Assembly: GCF_003244875.1 (NCBI RefSeq)
Contig: NZ_LXXZ01000058.1
Span: 1 to 64,000, forward strand
DNA: 64,000 nucleotides
Source of the DNA: Stenotrophomonas sepilia
Lineage (GTDB): Bacteria > Pseudomonadota > Gammaproteobacteria > Xanthomonadales > Xanthomonadaceae
Direction: 5' to 3'
Part shown: in pieces, positions 38,309 through 45,803 of the stretch
Position numbering within the stretch: position 1 is the first letter of the stretch
Layout of the letters: every line of letters begins with the position of its first letter
Notes under the pieces: generated by a model
The model's database searches: none
What the model saw: only the letters and a program-made list of their open reading frames with translations
Told to the model about the DNA's origin: nothing
Position numbers and translations under genes: made by a program

Positions 38309-38488
38309 ATGCGTGGCAGTGCAAGTATGATCTGCGATGAACACGCAAAGCCCGTAACATGGAACGAGGTCCGCTCGTTTCTGCGCGCGATGCGAAGCGT
38401 GGGCCTTGTCACCTGTGACGAAGACGCATTTGAGACAATTGTCGAGACGATTTACGTTTATGGCATGCGGTCAATCTCTGCGGAGTAG
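38309..38488 (+). CDS. Small hypothetical protein (59 residues)
   Basis: A 59-residue frame beginning MRGSASMICDEHAKP and ending YVYGMRSISAE. Composition is protein-like (WNEVRSFLRAMRSVGLVTCD, acidic helix DEDAFETIVETI). Its stop lies 6 bases before the start of the next membrane gene, and the GGAG just before its stop serves as that gene's ribosome-binding site, suggesting coupling. No strong ribosome-binding site of its own; an internal ATG at 38327 is an alternative start. The bases 38183-38308 upstream hold nothing recognisable. Confidence 0.4.
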   Translation: MRGSASMICDEHAKPVTWNEVRSFLRAMRSVGLVTCDEDAFETIVETIYVYGMRSISAE

Positions 38489-38494
38489 TTCCTG

Positions 38495-39037
38495 ATGATG
38501 TGCCGATCGACGCTGGATGTATCCCTGATTCACGCCTACGCGCTTCCTCTCGGCATATGCGTGGCAGCAGCCGTGGTTCTGATCACAATATGGTTTGCAT
38601 CCCGCTCTGGCGGGGTGCCAGCCAGGAATATTGCGCTCGGCTCGGCGCTGGCCGTTGTTGTCGTAGTTGCCTTTGGCCTCGTATATCAAGCGCGAACAGC
38701 GTACATCGCCGTTACAGATGGCCAGCTGATTGGGTCAGCAGCGTTTGTCCGACTGCAGCTCCCGCTTTCCAGTGTCTCGTGGCAGGACGCTTCCGATGCT
38801 TCAAGGATCACGCTGCCTCACCGGCAACTTGGGACCAGCACAGGGGGCGTTGAACTTGGCAAGTTCCCCATGCAGAACGGTCGCAACGTCTTCGTGCTGC
38901 GCACGGACCGTAGCTCTGTTCTCGTCACAACCAGAGGGGATACTGACTTGATTCTGGACCGACGTCTTCATGAACAGCTCAAAGCATGCTTGGATCAGGT
39001 ACGTGAGACCGGCGGCCATCGAGGAAGATTGCAATGA
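38495..39037 (+). CDS. Two-span membrane protein, unknown function
   Basis: A 180-residue protein with two N-terminal membrane spans (about residues 12-34 and 45-65) followed by a soluble beta-rich domain of about 110 residues (YIAVTDGQLIGSAAFVRLQLP, read as adjacent strands). Topology resembles the gene at 37703, hinting at related PH-like soluble parts. It overlaps the next gene (ATGA). The tandem ATG at 38495/38498 leaves the start uncertain by one codon. Confidence 0.6.
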   Translation: MMCRSTLDVSLIHAYALPLGICVAAAVVLITIWFASRSGGVPARNIALGSALAVVVVVAFGLVYQARTAYIAVTDGQLIGSAAFVRLQLPLSSVSWQDASDASRITLPHRQLGTSTGGVELGKFPMQNGRNVFVLRTDRSSVLVTTRGDTDLILDRRLHEQLKACLDQVRETGGHRGRLQ

Positions 39038-39276
39038 TCAGCAGGAAGTACTGGTTTACCAGGAAAAAGTACGGATGGGGTTGGGGGATGCCGTGCGCGT
39101 GGCAGGGCTGGCTGGTGTACGCAGTCGCATTCGGCCTGCTGCTGGCGGGTCCGTTTCTGTTCTCTCCATTTCGGGAGCCCATCGCGTTTCAGCTCTACAC
39201 GTGGGCCGTAGTGTTGGTCCTTGTCCTCATCTGCTGGATGAAAGGCGCCCCCCCCGGTTGGCGGTGGGGGGAGTAG
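39034..39276 (+). CDS. Small two-span membrane protein
   Basis: An 80-residue protein with a basic, aromatic N-terminus (MISRKYWFTRKKYGWGWGMP) and two hydrophobic spans (about residues 25-43 and 52-70). Not assigned. Translationally coupled to the preceding membrane gene. The 266 bases that follow, before bdhA, contain no convincing gene. Confidence 0.55.
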   Translation: MISRKYWFTRKKYGWGWGMPCAWQGWLVYAVAFGLLLAGPFLFSPFREPIAFQLYTWAVVLVLVLICWMKGAPPGWRWGE

Positions 39277-39542
39277 AACGGCTGCAGAAGCTATTTTCGG
39301 ACCTGTTCGATTTCGATCCGCCGGGCAAAGCATGGATGCATTGCCCTATGTGGGAGTCGGACAGTATCGCTAGCAGGCCACGACTGCGCCCCCTCTGAGG
39401 TGTACCGTTTTGAATGAACGCTGGACACTTCCCTCCGCGGGTACCCAACGCGTTCTAACCGTTGATTGACCAAGGTAGCGTCGCTTAAAGGGGCGCGCCG
39501 GTGAAGCTACACTGGCCACCTACGCCCAATGGAAGCTCACCC

Positions 39543-40325
39543 ATGTTCAGTGGAAAGGTTGCGGTGGTCACCGGCTCCACCAGCGGTATCGGTCTTGGCA
39601 TCGCCACGGCGCTGGCGCGGCAAGGTGCCGATATCGTGCTGAATGGCTTCGGCGATGCGGCGGAGATCGAACGCATCCGTACCCGCCTGGAAGCTGAGTT
39701 CGGCGTGCGGGTGGTGCACGATGGTGCGGACCTTTCCCGGGGCGAGGCAGTGCGCGGGATGATCGAGCACGCCGTCACGACGATGGGCCGCATCGACATC
39801 CTGGTGAACAATGCCGGCATCCAGCACACCGCGTCGATCGAGGAATTCCCGGTCGAGAAGTGGGATGCGATCCTGGCGCTGAACCTGTCGGCGGTGTTCC
39901 ATGCCACGGCGGCGGCGTTGCCGCACATGAAGCAACAGGGCGCCGGCCGCATCATCAACATCGCGTCGGTGCACGGGCTGGTCGGCTCGGTGAACAAGTC
40001 CGCCTATGTAGCGGCCAAGCATGGCGTGGTGGGGTTCACCAAGGTGACCGCGCTGGAGAATGCGGGCACCGGCATCACCGCAAACGCGATCTGCCCAGGC
40101 TGGGTGCGAACGGCGCTGGTCGAGCAGCAGATCACCGCGTTGGCGGAGAAGGAAGGCACGGATCAGGAGTCCGCCGCTCGCGCGCTGTTGGCCGAGAAGC
40201 AGCCTTCGCTGCAGTTCGTGACGCCCGAGCAACTGGGCGGGATGGTGGTGTTCCTGGCCTCGGATGCCGCTGCCCAGATCACCGGCACGGCGCTGCCGGT
40301 GGATGGGGGCTGGACGGCGCGCTAG
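39543..40325 (+). CDS. bdhA: 3-hydroxybutyrate dehydrogenase (SDR family)
   Basis: A 260-residue short-chain dehydrogenase with the NAD motif TGSTSGIG near the start, NNAG, the active-site serine/tyrosine/lysine set (IASVHG, then SAYVAAKHG) and a C-terminal ITGTALPVDGGWTA. The pattern NIASVHGLVGSVNKSAYVAA and the length fit NAD-dependent D-3-hydroxybutyrate dehydrogenase, which makes acetoacetate from hydroxybutyrate. The start MFSGKVAVVTG was chosen over a longer in-frame start without homology. It overlaps the converging DUF4180 gene by four bases. Confidence 0.9.
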   Translation: MFSGKVAVVTGSTSGIGLGIATALARQGADIVLNGFGDAAEIERIRTRLEAEFGVRVVHDGADLSRGEAVRGMIEHAVTTMGRIDILVNNAGIQHTASIEEFPVEKWDAILALNLSAVFHATAAALPHMKQQGAGRIINIASVHGLVGSVNKSAYVAAKHGVVGFTKVTALENAGTGITANAICPGWVRTALVEQQITALAEKEGTDQESAARALLAEKQPSLQFVTPEQLGGMVVFLASDAAAQITGTALPVDGGWTAR

Positions 40326-40693
40326 CTGGCCGACACGGGAAGACGCGCCAGCAGGGCATCCCAATCGGCGACAAAGCAGCCGTCGCGGCCGCGGTTGCAC
40401 TCGGTGATCCATGCATCCAGCGACGGGCTTTGTGCGCGGTAGGCGCTGACGTCGCCCAGTACGGCGAAGTGCAGGCGGTAGTTCACCAGCATCTGCAGCC
40501 ATTGCCCGGCCATGCCGGAGCGCAGCTCGAAGAAGTCCGCCGAAAGGCGTTGCACCGGCACGGCGATCCACTCGGCCTGGTGCCCGAGGGCATCGCCGAC
40601 CAGGTTGCGTAGGGCGCCGGCATCGAGCATCGGGCCCTGCGGCTCCACGCGCAGGATGCGGGTGGTGCCGATGTGTTCCAAGTGTGGGTGCAT
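40322..40693 (-). CDS. DUF4180 family protein
   Basis: A 123-residue DUF4180 protein, recognised from the pattern LVGDALGHQAEWIAVPVQRL, read in parts, then DFFELRSGMAGQWLQ, NYRLHFAVLGDVS and ECNRGRDGCFV. The fold is STAS-like in style; function unknown. The stop is tail-to-tail with bdhA. Confidence 0.82.
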   Translation of the reverse strand: MHPHLEHIGTTRILRVEPQGPMLDAGALRNLVGDALGHQAEWIAVPVQRLSADFFELRSGMAGQWLQMLVNYRLHFAVLGDVSAYRAQSPSLDAWITECNRGRDGCFVADWDALLARLPVSAS

Positions 40694-40836
40694 GGCGTTC
40701 TGAAGTCCGTATCGTCCTTCCAGTATGGCTATGGCAGAAGGCGACGGCGAGCGGGTGCAACATGAATCTGGCGAACGAACGCGCTAGGCTGCGCCCGGCG
40801 CCTGCGCGACGCGGGTTTACTGTAATGGGGACGGGC

Positions 40837-42123
40837 ATGGCAGGGTGGAAGAGTCGTTCGTTGTTGAGCGCGGTGCTGGTGTGTTCGGGCCTGCCGGTTG
40901 CAGCCGCCGAGCTGTGCACGGTCAGTGCCTACGATGACGGGCAGGGCAACATCGTGGTGCTGGGCATACCCGCCGCGGCACCGGCCACGGGGCAGCGTTA
41001 TCTGATGCTGGACGGGCGACGTGGCGCCACCGGCGATGCCAACGCGCCGGTGAGCTGCAGCGGCGATGTGGTCAGCGTCAGCTCGCCTGCGGGGGCCACG
41101 CAGCGCTGGCAACGACTGCCCACCCGCGATACCGATGCAACTTTCACCAGTGCCGGAACCAAGCTGGTCGGGCAGTTGATCGAACCCGCCGGTCCGGCCG
41201 ATCCCAAGCGGCCGCTGGTGGTGCTGGTCCATGGCTCGGAACGCACGATGGCGGTGGCGGCGATCTACCAACGCATGCTGGTGGCGCAGGGAATCTCGGT
41301 GTTCGCCTACCAGAAGCGTGGCACCGGCGATTCGGAAGGCGAGTACACGCAGAACTTCGAGCTGCTCGCTGACGACGCAGCGGCGGCGCTTGCTAAGGCG
41401 CGGGAACTGGCAAAAGGTCGCTTCGGCCGTGCCGGGTACTTCGGTGGCAGCCAGGGCGGTTGGATCGCGCCGCTGGCGGCCACGCGTTCGCAGGCGGATT
41501 TCGTGGCGATCGGTTTCGGGCTGGTGGTCTCGCCCATCGAGGAGGACCGCGAGCAGTTGTTCGACGAGGCGCACCGCCTGCAACTGGATCCGGCGGCCAT
41601 GAAGCAGGTCGGGCAGCTGTCAGAGGCCACCGCGCAGCTGATGCGCACGCATTTCAGTGAAGGTTTCGAGGCGCTGGCCAGGGTGCGTGCGAAGATCGGT
41701 GACGCGCCGTGGGCAAAGATGATCAGTGGTGAATACAGCGGTGACATGCTGCGCATGAGCGACGCTGACCTGCGCCGGATCGGTCGCGCGCGCTTCGACA
41801 ACCTGGAGCTGATCTGGGACTACGACGCCGAGGCTGCGCTGCGCCGCCTGAAGGTGCCGTTGCTATGGGTGCTGGCCGAGCAGGACCGGGCCGCACCGAT
41901 TGCGGCCACGCGCACCATCCTGGGGCGCCTGCGCGCGTCAGGGCAGCCGATCGAGACCTACCTGTTCCCCGACACCGACCATGGCATGGTCGAGTTCCGT
42001 ACCGATGCCGAGGGCAACCGCGTGTCGACGCGGATCACCGACGGCTATCTGCGCCTGCTGGCGGATTGGATCAAGCAGGATGTGCATGGCAGTTATGGAC
42101 GTTCGCGCAGATTGAGCGATTGA
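40837..42123 (+). CDS. Secreted alpha/beta-hydrolase
   Basis: A 428-residue hydrolase with a signal peptide (residues 1-23, ending VAAA). The fold carries the oxyanion strand VVLVHGSE, nucleophile elbow GGSQGGW (Ser), acid in LAEQDRAAP (Asp) and histidine in DTDHGM, a complete catalytic triad. An N-terminal 110-residue beta-rich region precedes the hydrolase domain. Esterase, thioesterase or peptidase activity are all possible. Start 40837 best fits the signal peptide; 40825 is an in-frame alternative. Confidence 0.8.
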   Translation: MAGWKSRSLLSAVLVCSGLPVAAAELCTVSAYDDGQGNIVVLGIPAAAPATGQRYLMLDGRRGATGDANAPVSCSGDVVSVSSPAGATQRWQRLPTRDTDATFTSAGTKLVGQLIEPAGPADPKRPLVVLVHGSERTMAVAAIYQRMLVAQGISVFAYQKRGTGDSEGEYTQNFELLADDAAAALAKARELAKGRFGRAGYFGGSQGGWIAPLAATRSQADFVAIGFGLVVSPIEEDREQLFDEAHRLQLDPAAMKQVGQLSEATAQLMRTHFSEGFEALARVRAKIGDAPWAKMISGEYSGDMLRMSDADLRRIGRARFDNLELIWDYDAEAALRRLKVPLLWVLAEQDRAAPIAATRTILGRLRASGQPIETYLFPDTDHGMVEFRTDAEGNRVSTRITDGYLRLLADWIKQDVHGSYGRSRRLSD

Positions 42124-42138
42124 CCGGATGGGGAGCAC

Positions 42139-42163
42139 TGGCGGCGGATGGCGCTCCGCCGCC
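42139..42163. terminator. Bidirectional hairpin between converging genes
   Basis: GGCGGCGGA pairs with TCCGCCGCC around a 6-7-base loop in the short space between the hydrolase (plus) and SRPBCC (minus) stops. T-runs are absent, so it may act as an mRNA 3' end stabiliser. Confidence 0.45.
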
Positions 42164-42177
42164 GATAGCGGCACGAC

Positions 42178-42642
42178 TCAGCTCGGCTTCGCAAACACAT
42201 CCAATCCCTTGCCGGTCTCCAGCAGCGACTTCAGGCTCGACAGCACGATCGGCCAGCCCTGGCGGATGCCGGTATCCATGCCGCTGCCGGGCTCCAATTC
42301 GTCGTGGGTGACGGTAAGCCGCACCATGTCCTGGTAGGGCACGATCTCGAAGGTCACACGGCTGTAGGCGTCCGGGTCGTCGGCCTGCGAGGCGGCGGCC
42401 CAGGTGATGACCAGCCGCGAGGGCGGGGTGCTTTCCACCACTTCGCCGACCAGCTCGACCGAGCGCGTTTCGTCGGCGCGCACGTGCTGCCAGCGCGAGC
42501 CGGGTTTCCAGTCCGAGACGTTCTCGTGGCCCCAGTAGCGACTGGCGATCTCGGGGCGGGTGATGGCCTCGAACACCTTCTGTGGCGTGGACGCGATGTA
42601 GATCACGTGGATGAAGCGGGTGGTCTCTGCGGACATCGTCAT
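42178..42642 (-). CDS. SRPBCC/AHSA1-type protein
   Basis: A 154-residue AHSA1-like START-fold protein (FIHVIYIASTPQKVFEAIT at the front, YWGHENVSDWKPGSRW in the middle, GWPIVLSSLKSLLETGKG at the end). Such proteins encoded with an ArsR regulator are common and may bind hydrophobic ligands; substrate unknown. Its start overlaps the ArsR stop (ATGA), forming an operon. Confidence 0.88.
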   Translation of the reverse strand: MTMSAETTRFIHVIYIASTPQKVFEAITRPEIASRYWGHENVSDWKPGSRWQHVRADETRSVELVGEVVESTPPSRLVITWAAASQADDPDAYSRVTFEIVPYQDMVRLTVTHDELEPGSGMDTGIRQGWPIVLSSLKSLLETGKGLDVFAKPS

Positions 42643-42953
42643 TCTCCTTCCAGTTCGCGTTTCAGGTCATGCAGCAGGCTCAGGCGCTGCTGCTCGAACT
42701 TGCGTACCCAGCGCTCGTAGACTTCATGCAGCGGCACCGGGTTGATGAAGTGCAGCTTCTCGCGGCCACGGCGCACCGTGCTGATCAGGTTGGCGTCTTC
42801 CAGCAGGCCAAGGTGCTGGGTGACCGATTGCCGGGCCATGTCCAGGTGTTCGCAGAGCTGGCCCAGGGTCTGGCCGTTGTCTTCGCAAAGCAGGTCCAGC
42901 AGCGTTCTACGCGTGGGGTCGGCCAGTGCCTTGAACACCTTGTCTGCATTCAT
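42639..42953 (-). CDS. ArsR-family transcriptional regulator
   Basis: A 104-residue winged-helix regulator (KALADPTRRTLLDLL, LGQLCEHLDMARQSVTQHLG). It has no cysteine metal site of the ArsR/SmtB kind: the cysteines in LLCED and QLCEHL are not in CxC form. It therefore belongs to the metal-independent subgroup that accompanies SRPBCC genes. It lies between a decayed and an intact SRPBCC gene. A 20-base palindrome upstream of the operon is its likely operator. Confidence 0.9.
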   Translation of the reverse strand: MNADKVFKALADPTRRTLLDLLCEDNGQTLGQLCEHLDMARQSVTQHLGLLEDANLISTVRRGREKLHFINPVPLHEVYERWVRKFEQQRLSLLHDLKRELEGE

Positions 42954-42964
42954 GCGGGGCGTCT

Positions 42965-43274
42965 TCAGTTCCAGTTGTCGATCCTGATGTCGTGTGGATT
43001 GGGCTGACCCTTGCCGGTTTCCAGCAGGGCCTTGAGGCTCAGCAGGAAGACCGCCCACTTGGTGCTGCAGTGGGAGGTGAACTCGACGCGTTCCTTCCAG
43101 CCTTCGTGGGTGAACAGGACGATGCAGTAGTCGCCTTCCTGCTTCAGCGCGAAGCGCACGTGGGTGCCGATCCATTCGGCAGGGCCGGCCAGGGACGCCT
43201 GGTGGGGTGGCCAGTGCTTGATACACCTGGCTTGCGGGGACCTTGATGCCGACCCGGTGTGCGATATCCACCAT
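42965..43274 (-). pseudogene. SRPBCC gene with internal deletion and frameshift
   Basis: The 5' end encodes a proper SRPBCC start (MVDIAHRVGIKVPASQVYQA). The 3' end, in another frame, encodes the family C-terminus (AEWIGTHVRFALKQEGDYC through HEGWKERVEF to LLETGKGQPNP). The two parts join near 43200 where roughly 60 codons seem to be missing and the frame changes. The normal product would be about 150 residues. The deletion leaves promoter and downstream genes in place, so ArsR and the second SRPBCC gene can still be expressed. Confidence 0.75.
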
Positions 43275-43322
43275 TGCAGGTTCCTCGCATGGGCCGGCAG
43301 GCGCCGCCCTTGAGTGGACTAT

Positions 43323-43342
43323 ATGCAGGTAAATACCTGCAT
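43323..43342. promoter_or_regulatory. 20-base palindrome, likely ArsR operator
   Basis: ATGCAGGTA-AA-TACCTGCAT is a perfect palindrome 49 bases upstream of the SRPBCC-ArsR-SRPBCC operon, the expected position for autorepression. Confidence 0.65.
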
Positions 43343-43372
43343 GTCAAAACCGGCCACGAACGCCCGGATGTG

Positions 43373-43444
43373 GTAGTGCCGGCCGCTGGCCGGCATCCCG
43401 GTGGAGTTGGGTGCGTGCAGTGGCCGGCCAGCGGCCGGCACTAC
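43373..43444. repeat. SMAG pair (GTAGTGCCGGCC type)
   Basis: Opposite copies at 43373-43395 and 43422-43444 with outward GTAG heads, between the ArsR operon and the TetR gene. Confidence 0.85.
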
Positions 43445-43484
43445 CAGATGCTGCCCACCCGGCTGCGGGGAGTTGACAGCGCTT

Positions 43485-43502
43485 CAACCTACTAGTAGGT
43501 TG
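43485..43502. promoter_or_regulatory. TetR operator, copy 1
   Basis: CAACCTACTAGTAGGTTG is a perfect 18-base palindrome ending 5 bases before the TetR start. Its 14-base core recurs before the next gene (44150-44163). Confidence 0.85.
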
Positions 43503-43507
43503 GCTGC

Positions 43508-44095
43508 ATGAAAGAGTCGCTCTCGCCCAAAGCCCAGGAGATCCTGGCCCACGCCCGTTCGCTGCTGGAGGCCGGTGGCTACAACGGTTTCAGCTACGCC
43601 GACGTGTCGGCGCGGGTGAACATCAGCAAGGCCAGCATCCATCACCATTTCCCCAGCAAGGTGGACCTGGTGCGCACGGTGGTTGAGCTGTACCGGGCCG
43701 AGGCGCGCGAAGGCCTGGCGCTGCTGGACCGGCAGCTGGACGACCCGCTGCAGGAGCTCAACGCCTATGTGGACTACTGGTCGAGCTGTATTGCCGGTGG
43801 CACGTCTTCGTTCTGCATCTGCGCGATGCTGGCGGCAGAGGCGCCGATGATCCCTGCGGAGATTGCCGAAGAAGTACGCGGGCATTTCGAGGATCTGAGT
43901 GGCTGGTTGGCGCTCACGTTGGAAAAGGGCGCGGCGCTGGGTCAACTGCGCCTGCAGGGTCCGGTGGCCGATGAGGCCAAGGCGTTCATGTCATCGGTGC
44001 ATGGCGCGATGCTGGCCGCGCGCGGTTTCGGCGATGCGGCGACGTTTGCTGCGCTGGCACGGCTGGCCATCGCGCGGGTGAGCGCGGCTGCCTGA
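43508..44095 (+). CDS. TetR-family regulator
   Basis: A 195-residue TetR repressor with the N-terminal helix-turn-helix (FSYADVSARVNISKASIHHH, then FPSKVDLV; about residues 25-60) and a helical ligand domain containing two nearby cysteines (SSFCICAML) that might sense redox or electrophiles. Two copies of a palindrome, before itself and before the membrane protein gene downstream, define a probable two-gene regulon. The inducer is unknown. Confidence 0.9.
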   Translation: MKESLSPKAQEILAHARSLLEAGGYNGFSYADVSARVNISKASIHHHFPSKVDLVRTVVELYRAEAREGLALLDRQLDDPLQELNAYVDYWSSCIAGGTSSFCICAMLAAEAPMIPAEIAEEVRGHFEDLSGWLALTLEKGAALGQLRLQGPVADEAKAFMSSVHGAMLAARGFGDAATFAALARLAIARVSAAA

Positions 44096-44149
44096 TAGAT
44101 GTGTGGTGGGCCTGCGGCAACGTAGGCCTTTTCTTTGGTTCAGAAGTCT

Positions 44150-44163
44150 ACCTACTAGTAGGT
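44150..44163. promoter_or_regulatory. TetR operator, copy 2
   Basis: ACCTACTAGTAGGT repeats the core of the operator before the TetR gene and lies 24 bases before the membrane gene start. This indicates direct control by the adjacent regulator. Confidence 0.8.
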
Positions 44164-44187
44164 TCAATCAACCCTTGGAGATGTTCC

Positions 44188-44688
44188 ATGTCGCACTCTC
44201 TGTCCACGCTGGGCGTGATCCACACGGCCGTCAGCCTTGTACCGGTGTTCGCCGCCCTGTATGCCTTCATTCGCCATCGCGCGATCGACCCCGCGACACG
44301 CTCCGGCAAGCTGTACCTGCTCGGGCTTGTGCTGTCGGTGGCAACGTCGTTCACCGTCTCCAGTACGGGCGGGATCAACCCGGGCCACGCATTCGGAGTG
44401 ATCGTGCTGCTGATCGCCTTCGGCGGCGTGCTGGCCGGCCGGCTGCGCTGGCTGGGTGGCGCCGCACCCTACGTGTCGACGTTTGCGCTGTCCTTCAGCT
44501 TCCTGCTGTCGCTGGTGCCAGGCGTGAATGAAACGCTGACACGGTTGCCGGCAGCGCATCCGATTGCTGCGGCGCCGATGGCGCCGGTGGTGCTGCACAC
44601 GTTGCTGGGATTGGCGGTGGTGTTTGTGATCGGCTTTGCCGCGCAGTGCTGGCGCATGCGGTTTGAACCGGTTCGCAGGCGCCCTTGA
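44188..44688 (+). CDS. Integral membrane protein under TetR control
   Basis: A 166-residue protein with four or five predicted spans (for example SLVPVFAALYAFI, LYLLGLVLSVATSF, FGVIVLLIAFGGVLAG, FALSFSFLLSL and VVLHTLLGLAVVFVIGFAA). Not assigned to a named family. The start MSHSLST has a TTGGAG ribosome-binding site directly after the operator. Likely induced together with the TetR gene. Confidence 0.75.
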   Translation: MSHSLSTLGVIHTAVSLVPVFAALYAFIRHRAIDPATRSGKLYLLGLVLSVATSFTVSSTGGINPGHAFGVIVLLIAFGGVLAGRLRWLGGAAPYVSTFALSFSFLLSLVPGVNETLTRLPAAHPIAAAPMAPVVLHTLLGLAVVFVIGFAAQCWRMRFEPVRRRP

Positions 44689-44699
44689 GCAGAGGCGCC

Positions 44700-45167
44700 T
44701 TAGTCCCGCACCGCGAGCGCGGCCAGCAGCGACTGCGGTTCGATCAGCGCAGCCGAACGTGTGGCATCCACCCGAACGTGCCCGCTGCAGAAATTGAACA
44801 CCCGACCCTCGGCAGGCGCGGATACGTCTGGCGTTGCGTCCGGTGTTTCGATTTCCAGCACTTCATCTACCGCCAGCGCCAGGGTTGCGGTGCCGGCGGT
44901 GATCAACAGCATGGCTGGGCTGCCGCCATCGAATGCCGGTTGCCCGCTGAGCCTGCGCAGGTCGGCCACCGGCAACGGCTGCCCCCGTACCTCCAGGCTC
45001 CGCCTGCCATGCTGGTCCGCAGGGCCGAAGGTCTCGGGGCCGCGTATTTCCACGGCCAGCTGTACGTCGATCGCGAACAGGGCGGTGCCTGCACGCAGGA
45101 CGACAACCTCGAACAACTCGGCGGGCGAGGGACGTGTTTCCGTTGAAGGTTGAGCGGGTACAGGCAT
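44700..45167 (-). CDS. CheW-like chemotaxis domain protein
   Basis: A 155-residue protein matching the CheW fold: VVVLRAGTALFAIDVQLAVEI near the start (read as two strands), RGQPLPVADLRRL, LLITAGTATLALAVDEVLEI and a C-terminal LIEPQSLLAAL. CheW couples receptors to CheA. No cheA or receptor is next to it, so it may be a stand-alone adaptor. It lies 97 bases downstream of the BLUF gene on the same strand, hinting at co-expression. Confidence 0.8.
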   Translation of the reverse strand: MPVPAQPSTETRPSPAELFEVVVLRAGTALFAIDVQLAVEIRGPETFGPADQHGRRSLEVRGQPLPVADLRRLSGQPAFDGGSPAMLLITAGTATLALAVDEVLEIETPDATPDVSAPAEGRVFNFCSGHVRVDATRSAALIEPQSLLAALAVRD

Positions 45168-45264
45168 GCTGTGGATCTGGCAGGAACGATGGGTAACGCG
45201 GCTTGAATGATGACGTGTGCAGGGAGTACGCGGCCGCGTGGGACTACGCGCGCAGGGCGGCGGT

Positions 45265-45708
45265 TCAGCTGGATCCGACGGACGCATGGTGCGCACTGAG
45301 CGGGCCGATGCGCGGAAAGTGCGGACGCAGCAGGCCGACGAGCTGATCCATGCCCGGAACGGCATGGCCAAATTCGTCCCATCGCGCATTGACCAGGCCG
45401 GACACCACGACCTGCCCGGTGTCGATGCGGGTCATGGCCCAATAGGGAACAGCACGCGCGCTGATGGCCATGTCCAGTACCGGCACGACGGCAGCATGCG
45501 AGCGACTGTCATGGATGCGGTGCTTGACCGCCTCCAGGCCGTCGGGCGGACCTTCGACGTACTGGAAAAACCGCTGCCCGTCGACGAGCAGCGCTCCGGT
45601 AACGTCCACGCGACGGTCGAACGTGGCAGAGCGGGAGACGATCTGCCGGAGCATTTCATCGGAAAGCCCAGCCGACATGTGGCTGGAGTAGGCAAATGCG
45701 TGGAGCAT
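45265..45708 (-). CDS. BLUF-domain blue-light sensor
   Basis: A 147-residue single BLUF protein. It has the N-terminal photochemical tyrosine (HAFAYSS, Tyr7), VTGALLVDGQRFFQYVEG with the conserved glutamine (RFFQ) and the EGP turn. The asparagine usually found six residues before the VTG/ITG threonine appears to be aspartate here. BLUF proteins bind FAD and signal through partners; its neighbour is a CheW-like gene. No output domain is fused. Confidence 0.88.
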   Translation of the reverse strand: MLHAFAYSSHMSAGLSDEMLRQIVSRSATFDRRVDVTGALLVDGQRFFQYVEGPPDGLEAVKHRIHDSRSHAAVVPVLDMAISARAVPYWAMTRIDTGQVVVSGLVNARWDEFGHAVPGMDQLVGLLRPHFPRIGPLSAHHASVGSS

Positions 45709-45803
45709 GGAAGGGGCTTCTTGTGACGCCCGTCACTATACGTGGGTCGCCATAGCCTGCCGTGAGCCTTTCCTCACGCATCACCGGGGAGTGATGCGTT
45801 GGA

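Noticed and set aside
39227..39448. A 73-residue minus-strand frame between the membrane cluster and bdhA
   Set aside because: No ribosome-binding site, partly antisense to the small membrane gene and no protein-like pattern.
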